64,000 bases of DNA, taken from NCBI GenBank assembly GCA_034509495.1, contig CM067503.1:18260600-18324599 (forward strand), given 5' to 3'. Origin of the DNA: Acestrorhynchus altus (lineage: Eukaryota; Chordata; Actinopteri; Characiformes; Acestrorhynchidae). Shown in pieces: positions 1-11,840 of this stretch. The translations under genes and the position numbers were made by a program. The notes below the pieces were generated by a model. It searched no databases. It saw nothing but the letters and a program-made list of their open reading frames with translations, and was not told where the DNA came from. Position 1 is the first letter of the stretch. Every line of letters begins with the position of its first letter.

Positions 1-2914
1 GTGGTCTACTAGTCTGCTGTTGGCTGACATACAGTGCCTTGAAATAGTGTTGTTTAACATAATGTGGGCTCATAAATATCCAGTTAAATATTGCTTGGTT
101 TGACATAGAAACGACACTATCTTTCCTATGGCAGACTAGGATTTAGTTCCTTGGCCAGGCAAGTCCACCATGCTACACCAATAAGTGTTATAAGACTTAT
201 AAAAACATGTTTTTATTCACAGTTTACTAAGATTGATGCCACCTTATCTAAATACTAAAGCATATGTTGTAGCATATGATGATACCACTAGACACTAACT
301 AAATCGGTCTGAATTCCATACATCAGTCGTAAGCTAATACAGTGAGGTATCGAATAATGGAAGCCAAAACGTAATATGAGGACATGGGGCACAGTTCCAG
401 GGAGCTGGGCTTGTGGGTTTGATCACCACCGTTTTCTCCCATCTCCTAAATACACACGTGGTATGTCAATTGGCTAATTGTACTAAATTACCCCTAGGTG
501 TGAGAGTGTGTGAGTAAAGAAGATGGATAGCGAGGCACCAACAACATTCCCTTTTGCATTACCTACAAGACTCCTTCCCCTAAAGCCTTCATTCCCCTCA
601 AAACACCCAACAAATTTTATTACTATTCAATTTCCCTGAAGAGGTGCTTGCTCCAGCTCTCATTGAGTATCAACCCTTTGTACTAGAAATGGCAGTCTTT
701 GAAAGAAGTGAAGGAGAGTAGTAACTAGCTATTCAGTCACTGCCACACTGTGTGCATTAGACCAGTGCAGGTGGACTGGTATCCATAACAACAGTAAACC
801 AATCAGGAAAGCCTGCAGAATGACAGGTCACTCCTGGGATATTAAACTAGATGCATTGCACTCGCATATGGTGTGACCACTGGCTGTATATTGTGTGCAA
901 GCTGGCTGCCAGTCAAGGAAAGCTGCATTTCTTGGCTGTGACATCACTAAAGGCTGTTCTGTGTTTTGGATCCTTTAAATATAGCCATGAAACATGTTAT
1001 TCCTTTGTGAGAAAATGAAGGAGAAAAGGATGAGACTGATGTATTCATACAGAATTTCAGGAACCAGCAATATTTAATATGTGGTACAAAACTTTTGTAA
1101 ATTGACCAGAAAATGGTATAAAATGTGATGTAAACTGCCATGAGTGGTGAGGAGCTAAAACATGGGAGACTGTAAAGACACTGAAAGGAACACACGTTTA
1201 AATGTAATGTATTTTTTAAATGTAGTGTTTAAAAAAGATAAAATGTCACTAGGCTCAAGCCAGTTAACCATTACAGCCAGAGAACTGAAAGATAACCTGA
1301 TCAGTAGTAGGGCTCGGTACTGGCTAGTGATCCAGGGCTTACAATTCAATATACTGTCTTACATTTTGATGCCATAAGCTAAGCTATTTTTTAACTGTCA
1401 CAGTATAAAAGACACACCACCATCTGCATAAAACCTACAGTCAGAACAATGCAATCTAGAGACTAGTATCTAGTGTTTAAGATCACAACATATTATGAGC
1501 CACTGTCTTACACCAATGTCTGCATATAAACTATTAATTAAAAATCATTACTGTGGTTTTGAGATTTAAGTATTGGAAAACAATATCTCTAAACTCAGAT
1601 AATATCTCAATAATATCTCTACTATTCAGGATATTTGTATATAAAATTATTTGTTCTGCTAAAAACGCTGTGTAGCTGTATAACCTTTACCTTCCAAATG
1701 CTACCAAATGAAAAAAAGTGAGTGTACTTTATGAATGTAGAATTGTGCCTTTAGACATTTGAATATTATTACAAAAATCTGAAATTGACAATATACAGTC
1801 TGAAACCACCTACAAGCATCTCTTTTGGAAAATTTTTCCAGACCACAATTTGACCTCCATTGTTTCTGTTACATTCCTAATTATATTGGGAAGTGAGAAA
1901 ATGACAACCTGAAGAAATAATGAGAAAGTTTCTCAGATAATAAGGATCTCAAAATTATAAGAAATCAGTTCAACATCAAAGCAGTTCAACAAGAAAGCAT
2001 GACATAGTATCTCATAATAATCTAAAAATAATGACCAAATAGGTGCTTTTTAGGGACTTTTAATATTAAGTCACTATAAGCCTCCATATGGAAACATAAT
2101 CATTGCATTACAATCACAAAATTTGTCATCAGGACCACAGAGAAGACAAACTGCCCACTGTTTTTTTTCTGGACACCTCTACAACTAGGAAGATCACAAG
2201 AAAATAATTGCTGTCCCACTGCACCAAGGTCATTATCTTCTTAGGCAGGTGCTTCAGCCAAATGATTTCAGAAAAGTTTCTTTACACACAGAATTACACT
2301 CAAGAAGAACTGCAGTAGATAGCAGTGATCTGACACCCAACACTCCATTTATCAATTACCTTTAATATTATTTTTTGTATCACATATATTTTACTTAAAA
2401 AAAGTCATGTGATAAAAGGTATATTAGATATATTTTATCTTTTAATTTATTGTATTCAGTATTGCTACTCCTTATCCTGCGGCTGCATTTTAAAAGTTTT
2501 CTATTCAATGGATCAAGTAGAACACTTAAAACTGACAAACATTAGCACTGACATTTTTGGGACTTTTGGGACATACATTACATTACAGCATTACAGTAGC
2601 ATTTATAGACCCCTGCACTGATGTTTACATGTTTACATTTCAACAGCACCTTAGTTTTGATATGTTCTCATACTTGTTCATAGAAAGTCAGCATTTCTGT
2701 AAATGCACATTGTCCCCTGTAAATATTTATCTGCAGCTATTTACAAATGTTATACTGTTTATATAGTCATCTATGTATGACTGGTTGGTTTTCAGTGCCT
2801 CAAATTGTATATTAATAGTTTAACCTTTAGAACTCTAGGATAATTTTGTGGGATGTATTTGTAGTTTGATATACTTTTATTTGCAAAAAAAAAGATATTG
2901 TTATTTTCAGGAGA
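1..2914. other. Intergenic, no gene seen
   Basis: AT-rich sequence with no open frame longer than about 80 codons and no recognisable exon on either strand. The only structured piece I see is a SINE-like fragment near 395-520. The gene upstream of hus1 lies outside the window or was not recognised. Confidence 0.6.
395..520 (+). mobile_element. Degraded tRNA-type SINE fragment
   Basis: The stretch has the wording of a common fish tRNA-derived SINE: a 'gtgggtttgatcacc' B-box-like segment, then a 'cacacgtggtatgtcaattgg' type body and 'taggtgtgagagtgtgtgag'. The same body pattern recurs near 19676-19930 and 29600-29860. Family assignment is from memory; both ends are uncertain. Confidence 0.5.
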
Positions 2915-2922
2915 TCCTAGGC

Positions 2923-3889
2923 CAGGCATGTCCAAAGTCCAGCCTTGGGGCCAATTGTAGCCCATGTGCAAATTCCCACCGGCCCGCAACTTCGGTCATA
3001 CAATCAATAACATGTTGCCCGTCAGCACTGTTGGCCACAGATTAAATTACACACCTTTACAAAAGCTATTTTATATTTCACCAGAAGATGACAGCTGACC
3101 TGTGGCTGCACTTTTGCTGCGTTACATTTTCATGACATTTTCCATCCCATTTCTTTAATGGCGAATGTAACTAAAAATGGAAAGTGACAGTGAGGGATGC
3201 TATTTCCAGGACAAATGAAAATTGTTCACTTTTTCACTGAAATAGGAAATAACTGCCTAATTTGCCAAGAGACTGTGGCTGTTTTCAAGAGATTGATCAT
3301 CAAGAGGCACTACCAGACCAAACATGCTGATTACAAGAAATTAACTAGGAATGAATGCAGTGAAAAATTGAAGCAACTTGAAGATGTTTTAACGGCACAG
3401 CAGCACTTTTTCACAAGAGCCTGTGATTTAAATGAAAATACCAGAAAGGTGAGCTACGAGGTGGCAATGCTGATTGTCAAGCACTGCAAACCTTTTACTG
3501 AGGGTGAATTTATTAAAGACTGCATGATGAAAATGTTGGAGAAAATTTGTCCTTAGAAGAAGCAAGAGATTTCCAAAGTTTGCCTGACTCATAAACACTG
3601 TGGTACAGAAAAATGAAGACGTTTCATCAGAAATGAAGAGACAATTAGAGGCACACAGTTCCAGGCAGACATTTTCTTCATTTTAAGTGGTCTTCAAATA
3701 TGAAAGGCAGAGGGTTTTTGGTAAAAACTTGTTTGTGTTCTGTGTGAATAAATGAAAAGCATGCCATTTGCAATAAAAAAATGAAATAGTTAATTTGCAT
3801 TTAATATTAATGGTTCAATGAAGGTCGGCCCCTACACAATTTCACCACACTAAACCTGGCCCTTTTTGCAAAAGTTCTGGACACCCCTG
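2923..3889 (+). mobile_element. Short hAT-type DNA transposon, internally deleted
   Basis: The element is flanked on both sides by the identical 8-bp word TCCTAGGC (2915-2922 and 3890-3897), the target duplication length typical of hAT elements. Its ends are imperfect inverted repeats: CAGGCATGTCCA on the left, and CAGGGGTGTCCA reading in from the right. At 967 bp it is too short for a full hAT transposase and keeps only an N-terminal fragment. The intact duplication implies the insertion has not been rearranged. It lies upstream of hus1 and is probably immobile unless supplied with transposase in trans. Confidence 0.85.
3197..3556 (+). pseudogene. BED-type zinc-finger transposase fragment (GTF2IRD2/ZBED-like)
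   Basis: This 119-codon frame inside the hAT element resembles the N-terminus of hAT transposases, including the copies domesticated in GTF2IRD2 and ZBED-type host proteins. A C-x2-C pair (CLIC, about residue 20) is followed by a histidine cluster (RHYQTKH), a BED-like zinc finger used for DNA binding. Next comes the helical stretch seen in this family (QQHFFTRA, then YEVAMLIVKHCKPFTEGEF). The frame stops soon after the segment preceding the catalytic core, so the RNase-H-like domain is absent. It may still be an open frame by recent insertion. No splice context suggests host use. Confidence 0.75.
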
Positions 3890-4332
3890 TCCTAGGCTAA
3901 CCAAATATTCCTTCATTTGAGATAGTAAAGTATTATACTTTATAGTAAATATTTCAGAGTAAATAGTAATATATATATATATTATAATATATTATATTTT
4001 GAATTTTATGTTTTGATCAAAAATGCACTTGGGCCTATTTAATTTATTAATACATTTTCTGTGTTTTTTTTTTTCCTTCTCATATTCCTCTATATTCTGG
4101 GTCATTGACATAATTAGCTCCACCCACTCTCACTGCTCAGTCAGAATCTGCATACAGGTAGAGCTTCTACACAAGGACAGAGGAGTAAACATTCTCTGAT
4201 AGGATTCTTGACATTTAAACTGGGATTTAATGTTTTAATACTTTAAAATAATAAAACTCATTGCATAATAATATTTAACTCATTGCAATGTAAGCTTAGT
4301 TTAATCTTTTCTGGTATTAATGCTGTTTGGAA

Positions 4333-4440
4333 TAGAGAATAGAATAGAACTTTATTGATCCCTTGGGAGGGTTCCTTCAGGGAAATTAAGGTTCCAGTAG
4401 TAGCATGGGATTCAGCATCAGTACAGAAGTACTACAGTAC
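4333..4440 (-). mobile_element. 3' tail of a retroelement with pentamer repeat
   Basis: A (AGAAT)n run is followed by 'aactttattgatccc' and 'gggaggg...gggaaattaagg'. Read on the minus strand this is a short retroelement 3' end followed by a TTCTA-type pentamer tail. A second copy with an ATTAG-type tail is at 21622-21735, so the family is recognisable within the window. Confidence 0.6.
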
Positions 4441-4769
4441 AGAAGTAGAAAGATAGAAAAAACTTGTCATGAACAGAATATATATATTTATATAAACAGC
4501 GTAAATCACTCGGGATCAATTTCCAACAGGATTTCTGAGATTTAAAGGGATTTTTTAGCTCGTTAAAGCAAAAAAAAAGGTCATTTTCTGATTAAAATAT
4601 TGTCAAATTCATAGAAATATTTAATTTTTGTTGGTTTTTACACCTTAAACGAAGACAGTTTGGACAGAGTAGCCTTGGACTCCTGAGAATAACCATGTCT
4701 TATATATGTGACTGTCTCCAATAGAACTTTGAGTTGTTTTGGTTAATAAAAGTATGTCAGACTATAAAA

Positions 4770-4941
4770 ACGTCCCACAAAACGACCCCAGAGCTCTGAA
4801 CTGACCGGGCGGACTGGAGAAACGGAACCATGAAACGGCGTCTTGTTTCTAGAGGGAGCGTTACTGTGTTTGGATGGTGGCGGCAGTTGGAACTAGTTCT
4901 TATCTTAGTTAAGTGTAAATTTACCTGCTAAAGAGACTATT
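4770..4941 (+). promoter_or_regulatory. Inferred hus1 promoter / 5' UTR
   Basis: CpG dinucleotides are locally more frequent than in the surrounding AT-rich DNA (for example gaccgggcggac and gaaacggcgtc around 4803-4840). This is the expected position of a CpG promoter just upstream of the hus1 start codon. No TATA box is evident. The transcription start cannot be fixed from sequence alone. Confidence 0.4.
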
Positions 4942-5881
4942 ATGAAGTTCCGAGCCAAAATAAACGACGTGGGATGCCTCATCCATTTCACACGTAAGTA
5001 AAGAGCGACAGTCAATGAGACTAACTGGCTGTAATGGTGTTATTTCTGCCGCTTAATGTCAGTGCGATGATGTGTCCATCAAACTCCTGACCGATATGTT
5101 CATCAGCGAGCTTTTCTTTCCCCTGATGAATGTAAGATCTCCGGTCTTAACTTAAACTCCGTTTAAAGTCTTACTTTTCCTCTCTGTCCTTCAGAATGTG
5201 AACCTTAAAGAGAACGAGGTCACTCTGATTCCTTCACCCTTTGTTTTTACACTTTAATCTGTTTAATTCGCCTAATTCTCGACTGTTTTATTCCTCAGGA
5301 AACGTGATAACTGTGGCCTCGTTATATTATTCTACACACGGAGATATTTTTAAAAATATATTCTAATTTTAAGCAATTGTTCGGGAGTCAATGGAGTTTG
5401 GTCTCCTCATGAAGGACATCAGTAAAGTAGCAATAGAGCAGCACAGATGAAATATGTACTTTAAGTAACACTAATAAGATAAGAAACCTTGGGAGGAACC
5501 AGGCTCACAAGGGGGACCCCTCCTCCTCTGGTCAAGCTACTTATACATAGTTAGTTAGGGGACATTGGACCCCCACATATGTTGTAATACTAAGGTGTAC
5601 TGTAGTAATGATAGTTTGATGGTGGACATAATAGTAACAGCAGCAGCTAATTAGGGTCTATGTACATTTCTACATGGTTGGTGATGGCAGGTGGGAAACT
5701 AGTCCAGGTCCGGTAGCCGTAAGGTGGGCAGCAAATGGGAGCTCAAGGTCCTTGTCAGATCGAGTAGAGGAGCTCAAGGTTAGCATTTCATCAGTCCAGT
5801 CCGGTGGGTCATCATTGACTCGGACAAAGTACAGAGATGTACCAAAACTAAACTAATAATTGAATTACACCTGGAACTTCC

Positions 5882-5955
<74 letters not shown>

Positions 5956-8900
5956 GTTCAATCTCAAAAAGTGCCTAAGCAAGCCTGATATGAAATATGT
6001 ATATTTCTGCTATATAATGAGTGGGCTTCAGGGAGCTGCTATTAATATGTAAGTAAGTCACTCAACTTCCAAAATATAAACCGATCCTGCACCCCTGAAA
6101 TGTCTGTAGGCTTTATAGCCTACTGTTTATATGTCTATGCACATACTGTAAACAATATGATTCAGTCAGGATGTTTAGATCAGTGTTCAAAGGACAGTGC
6201 CTGGCATTTTAAATTTGTCTCTGTGTGACATCCTTACTTTGCTTCTGCTTCAGAGGTTTTATTGCTTTTTAATGCAATGATTACATAAGTAAGTTAATTT
6301 CCACTGCTTTAATGGCTCTGGTAACTGTAACAGTCCCTCCAATATTCAACGTGACACATTGATGGGCCTGTTCATACCTGGCATTAGTGTGTGTTTTGTA
6401 TCCAGGTAGTATCTGAATGTTTTTTTTTATCCAGATTCATTAAAATTCAAAAAAGCACACCAGTGCATAACTTTTTTTTGTTGTTGTATTGTGTACTTGT
6501 GAGCAATGATTTCTCATCAAAAAATTTCCAATTTCCACTTGCCTGACTGAATCTCATCACAGAAAATGCATTCCATTGACACTTGGGTGGCCAAAATCAG
6601 TCTCTGACCGCAGTTGAACAATGTGATCGTAATCCAATCACAGTGTGTCTTGGGCTGTTTATACCTGGCTTTTCCTATGGACAAGTGAAACCTGAATATG
6701 ATCACCAAAATCGCATGTTAAATCCAGGTGTTAACAGGCTCCTATTGCTCCCAAGTGACATATTAAATATGATGCATTATATCTTCTCCAAAATAAAAAA
6801 AGCTGAAATTGCTTACAAAACATTTATCCTGTTGCCAAAGTTGTGACATTTTCCCAATAAAATTTTTTCTACAGGTGTGGTGAACACTATTACAAAACTC
6901 ACAAAGACATGTGTTCTGCGGCTTACTGTAGATCACATGTACTTTGTTCTTTCTGGAAAAGTCGCCAATGGCGGAGTCAGCATGTGGTGCGAGTTACTAC
7001 AGGTGAGTTTAAAATGGTTTAGCTGCTTTCAGTAGCTAACAGTGCTCAAGTGTTAAACCTTTAATTTCTTGTCTGCTTTGTTTTTAATTTTACTTTAATT
7101 TTAAAGTCAATGCATTGTTTATGCTCACTGACTGCATTTGGTATAAAGTGAAGGTAAGCAAAGCAAACGCCTGCTCTTTTTATTTAATTATTTTTAGGTA
7201 AATTTTTTTGATGAATATCAGTTGGAAGGTGTATCTGCAGATGCCAATGAAATCTGCTTAGAAGTGGCACCGGAGAACATATCCAGAGCTTTAAAAACAG
7301 TGCAAAATGCCAAGTCTTTCAAAATGAAACTGACAAAGAAGCACAGTCCATGCCTCACCTTTGCTGCAGAACTGGTAAGTTTATTTAAATAGAAATTTTA
7401 AAAAATCAGTATCACAGATGTTCATAGATCATTGAATTGGCACAGTAAAAATGTTCATTTTCATGGTTCGTTAACCATAATCTTTTACATTTTTTCAGTC
7501 TATCTGTAATTTAAAACTGCATGTACTCCCTCTTGAATAGCAACTGGTTTTTAACCACACACTGATCTTCTCCTGTTGACTTGATTTAATTGGTGTTTGT
7601 AAACCTGTAAGCCTTCACTCTCTTCAATCAATCGCGCCGTGACGCATGACATCCCTGTGGATGTAATTCCCAGACGACTTTGGCATGACTTTAAGGAACC
7701 TACAGTGCCAGACTTTGACGTAAGTAATCAAAGTTTCCTGGTCTGTGACTAACTGACTCATTAGCAAGAATGAACTGTTTTAGGCTCAGTATGTAAAATA
7801 ACACTGATCTGGCCTTCCTGCACAAAAAATGATAATCCAAGCTTTTGTTTTAACAGCAGTATCCTTGCATTAGTTTTTGTTTTTTTTAAGTGATCAACCT
7901 CAGCAGCTTTGTTGCTGTGCTACCATGATACATTTGATAGAATAATTTCTTAACTGATTCCTATTTATCAAACTTTGAGGTTAAATTGATTTTTAATTAA
8001 ATTAATAAGTAAATTAACTTAAATAAACTTTCAAAATCAAATGATCACTTGGTTACTTGTGAATTGTATATGGTCTTTTTTTTTTTTTCTCTTGAGTTTG
8101 TGATAGCTACATATAACTTACCCCCCTCTCTCACACCTATAACTCTCACACCTTCACACCTTTACCTATAGTATTGTTCTTATTTGTTTTGTCTGTGAAC
8201 TCTAAATAAAACTTGTTTAGGTTAGCATATATCTACCCCCCCTGAAGACTATGAAAAGTGTGGTGGACAGAATGAAGAACCTCTCCAACTACTTGGTGAG
8301 TATGAGAATGTGAGATTTGTCACAGCAAATTAATACAAGTGGTTGCATAGGAAATAGCACAATTAAGTTCATTTGAGCAAGCTTTGTATTTAAACTAAAA
8401 TATTATCAAAAATAAAGCATTCATTTAATATGGTAAGTGTGAACAACTTAACATTTGTCTACTGATTATAGGCTGGAAATGTATTTATGTTTGTGTGTGT
8501 GTGTGTTTCTCTTAGGTAGTAGAGGCTAATATGAATGGTGAAATGAATCTGAAGATAGAAACCGATTTGGTGTCTGTGACAACACACTTCAAAGATCTTG
8601 GCAACCCTCCCTGGGGTGAGTTTGTTGATAATGTTCATGAAAGAACAATTAAGTCACAGTGATTTACCCTGGAGTGAGTTACAAACACTGGCTTTTATTC
8701 ATCTAATTTGTGTAAAAACAAGGGCTAATTGGAGTGTGGCCGAATGGCTCTGGGTCTGATTTATGAAACCGACTTGTCCTCTTCCTAGCAATATATGTTT
8801 TTCCTTCCTCCTTTTCTAAGAAAACTCCAATCTGAATTACCTACTGTTTCTCAGTGAACACAGTGCTGGTCTGATAATTGTGGTCTCTTATGGATACAGG

Positions 8901-10471
8901 TTTCCAGGTCTAGCAAAGCATATGTCACTTTGCCATAGGGGAACATTTGTAGTGGATGCTATAACTGTATATAGTTGTTACTATGACAAGTGTCACAGTA
9001 TATACTGTTGCTATTAGTATCAAAATATATTGAATCATTACCCTTTTCCTCATATGTAGGATATTGCAAGGGATTTGCCAATACCCAGCTCTAGTATGTA
9101 TTCTTTGAGCATGTACATCCATCAGAGGATATCCATCCAATATTAGACAATTGCAAAATGCAAATGGATGCTATGTTAATCAGTTGTTCACTTGACCTGG
9201 GTGGTAAAATTCAAAGTTGTGAATGAAATGTGATCATGACCACATGAAACATTCAACCCTCCTGCAGTTTTCATTGCTCTCTGAATGCAAGAGTTGTGTG
9301 TCATGCAAGACATTTAACAATTGCAGTACAGATGCCTCCTCATTAACTAATACACTCACAATAGGGCTTTAATCATTCAAACCGACCCTTTGGAGACCCA
9401 TATATGTCCTAGGGTTTTGCATTCTGCTAGAGCAGTGGTTCTCAATCCTGATCTTGGAGTACAACTGCCCTGCTTGTTTTAGAGTAATGTAGATGTTTTA
9501 GAGTAGAATGTAATGCACTGTCTGACAAGCCCTTGCTAAACAGAACTGGGTGTGTTACAGCAGGAAAACATGAACATGGAGGGCAGTGGTACTCCAGAAT
9601 CAGGATTCAGAAGCTGGGATCCTTGGATCATAGTGCTAGCATTTTAGACCTCTGAGCCAGTCGCAGAGTCCTTTATTATCCATAGAACATTAAATAAGCT
9701 CAATTATGGGTACAAAGTTCTTCCTGTTTGCTGGCTAACCATTTGGTTTTCTCTTTTTATCAATCAGGTGATAATGCTTCTCAGAGTCAGAGCAGAGATG
9801 TTGAGGCTATGGCACATGCTCGTGTGGACATAAGGAAACTTCAACAATTCCTCATGGGACAACAAGTTAACCCCCACAAGTCCATGTGTAGTGAGTAACT
9901 CTTGCAAATTTTGCAACAGCAAAAATGTCTAGGATGGATTTTTGGCAACATGCCTGAACCAAGTAATCGAAAACTGAATACCTGTCTATGATTCAGAAAC
10001 ATTGAGACCAGAGACCTAGGCCATCCTTGGGGTGGTATAAGGACAGCTACAAAATCTTTAATTTCCTGATACACTGCAGGGGCAAATGTAATGGTAATGT
10101 GCAGGAGTCTGGCGCTCCAGGACCATGATTGCCTACCCCCAACCTAACCATACAGTCTGTCTTTAAAAAACCTCTGAAAGAGTGGGTAATTCTAAAGCAT
10201 CGCTTTTCAACCCTGATATTTAGCTTGGTTCTGTAATAGTTTTCAATCATTATAAACCAGATCATGATGTTTCTTCCCTCCTAAACATGTCACTTACCAA
10301 TTAAATTAAGACACCAAATTGAACATGGGCCAGTGCTTCACTGTGTACTGTGAAGGTTGTATTAATGCTAATTTTCTCCTTCTTGCAGACATTGTTGACA
10401 AAAGAATTATTCATTTGATTCTTCTTCAAGAAGATGTGTCTCTGCAGTACTTCATCCCAGCTGTGGCATAG
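4942..10471 (+). CDS. hus1: HUS1 checkpoint clamp component
   Basis: HUS1 is one ring subunit of the RAD9-RAD1-HUS1 (9-1-1) clamp, loaded at damaged DNA to activate ATR signalling in the nucleus. Eight exons join in frame: 4942-4993, 6875-7002, 7198-7374, 7612-7719, 8221-8295, 8516-8615, 9768-9890 and 10389-10471, giving 281 aa; I recall 280 for human HUS1. Conserved blocks read directly: the start MKFRAKI, ANGGVSMWCEL, NFFDEYQLEGVSA, THDIPVDVIPRRLW, the linker exon ending MKNLSNYL, LKIETDLVSVTTHFKDLG, RKLQQFLMGQQVNP and the end EDVSLQYFIPA. All introns have GT-AG ends and phases agree, and no frameshift or missing exon is visible. The start is fixed by the family N-terminus. Introns 1 and 6 hold repeats (5500-5952, 6364-6740, 9431-9615). 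Confidence 0.97.
5500..5840. repeat. Dispersed repeat, family A copy 1
   Basis: In hus1 intron 1. It shares an ordered set of words with 14757-15110 and 31950-32240: 'aggggacattggaccc', 'taatactaaggt', 'acatttctacatggttggtgatgg', 'gggaaactagtccagg' and 'ggtgggtcatcatt'. It is likely a retroelement 3' region, given the 'tttatttgtatagc' motif at the head of the other two copies. Ends are approximate. Confidence 0.65.
5886..5952. repeat. (CT)n microsatellite
   Basis: Nearly uninterrupted CT dinucleotides in hus1 intron 1, immediately downstream of the family A repeat. Confidence 0.95.
6364..6740. mobile_element. MITE with inverted ends in hus1 intron 1
   Basis: The left end reads 'gcctgttcatacctggcatt'. 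The right end, reverse-complemented, reads 'gcctgttaacacctggattt', giving roughly 20-bp imperfect inverted repeats about 375 bp apart. The interior has only short shadow frames. Size and ends fit a non-autonomous DNA transposon. I could not identify an unambiguous target duplication. Confidence 0.6.
9431..9615. mobile_element. Short MITE in hus1 intron 6
   Basis: The left 'ttctcaatcctgatcttgg' and the reverse complement of the right end 'ttctgaatcctgattctgg' form about 24-bp inverted repeats enclosing roughly 180 bp. The interior wording (taacacac/ctgggtgtgtta type) matches a common fish MITE type as I remember it. Confidence 0.65.
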
Positions 10472-10767
10472 TGCTACACCCAACACGAAGGAGAGAAAGG
10501 AAGATGTGATTTTTCCCGCTTCCCTTTACTCATTCTAAATCTGCTGTCTTCCCATGATGTTGTCATTTTGAAAATGGGGGAGGAAGGAACAATGTCATGC
10601 ATTATTTCTTCAGTGATCAGATCACCTGGAAAAACCTATGAAATGATTAATTTCCACACACCGGTCTTGAAATTCCTTTCTAGATTTTGTAGGAATTGTA
10701 AAAACAATCAAAAAGTGTTTCTCACAGTTTGACTGTTTGTCTTGTACATACTTTCAAATATTTTTGT

Positions 10768-10773
10768 AATAAA
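10768..10773 (+). terminator. hus1 polyadenylation signal
   Basis: AATAAA lies 297 bases after the hus1 stop codon and is followed by T/GT-rich sequence. This is a plausible cleavage signal for a 3' UTR of about 300 nt. Confidence 0.7.
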
Positions 10774-11599
10774 ATGCCTTTTATATAATGTTGATTTTGA
10801 ATTTAATCTATTGGTTTTAAAAGTGTTTTCTGTGAAATGCTCATTTGTGTACAGTATGCAAAAAAAGGTACCTTTTACAATGAATAAGACAGTCAAAGAT
10901 GCTGCCGCTACACCATGATTAGTTTGGACTCTACTAGCTGTCCTTCATGGATCTAAGCTCTACTTAGGTTCTAGTCTTTAAACAAGTCTATGATATGAAC
11001 TGGGCCTAAACCAATAAGTCATTCACAGACTAGTAGCAGCTACCTGGAATCCAATGTAAAGGCTGTATATTTATTTACGCATTTATTTTGCTGAGATGTT
11101 GATACTTATGTGTATTTCACTTTAGAGAATTATTTTTTATAGAATATTGGTATTTGCCTCAGAACATGTACCCAATATAGAATATCAGAATAGGTTGATT
11201 AAAAAAAGTACAACAGACTGGTAATTTCCACTGGTCAGAGGGAGAACGCAGTGGTAGGTAGGTGGCGGTAAAACCTAGTTTCCACCTGCAGTAAGAAACA
11301 ACGAGGATAATAAGGATTATACTCTGAATGTGGTATATTGGTGTGTAAAAAGGCTGGTCAAGGATGGCATTGGGAGAGGGGAGAGAAGAAACAAGGATTC
11401 TGAAACTGACTGTAGCAATCTTGTAATATCCAGTGCCTTCGGACCAGCCGAGTGCAGTAGTGGTCATGAGCAAATTTAAACCACTGAAATTTGACAAGTA
11501 ACATGATTATGGTGGGTTTGTATAGTAATTAAGTCTTTGTCTTGTATGTATATGATATTAAGTATACATATATATGTCTAAAATCATGCTTAAAGCATC

Positions 11600-11840
11600 A
11601 GATACTCGCGAAATTAGAGAGCTTTATAAGATGTCCCGCACCGCAATGCATGACGGGAGATTTGTTTTTCGCGATCACGAGACTGTCGTCTTCTATCAGA
11701 GAAAAATATAACCGTTAATGACTGTTTTCTTGTGTCATTCAGTTCCGTGTTGATACTAGGAAGTTGTGTCATTCCAGCTTCCATTGCCACCTTTCAGACG
11801 CACCGGTGTTCTTGCAGCGCGCGCAAGAAGTGTCTGCAGA
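11600..11840. promoter_or_regulatory. CpG-rich block of unknown role
   Basis: CpG density jumps here (actcgcgaaatt, ttttcgcgatcacgag, gcagcgcgcgcaag) inside otherwise CpG-poor DNA. Short open stretches exist on both strands, and an AATAAA sits at 11905-11910, but I recognise no protein. It could be an unmethylated promoter or enhancer, an upstream non-coding exon of nebl, or the edge of an unrecognised short transcript. Confidence 0.35.

Noticed and set aside
6517..6846. Small frames in hus1 intron 1
   Set aside because: They fall within or beside the MITE at 6364-6740 and show no protein similarity.
11159..11497. 112-codon minus-strand frame between hus1 and nebl
   Set aside because: No recognisable family, no matching splice sites linking it to the CpG block, and AT-rich composition expected of chance frames.
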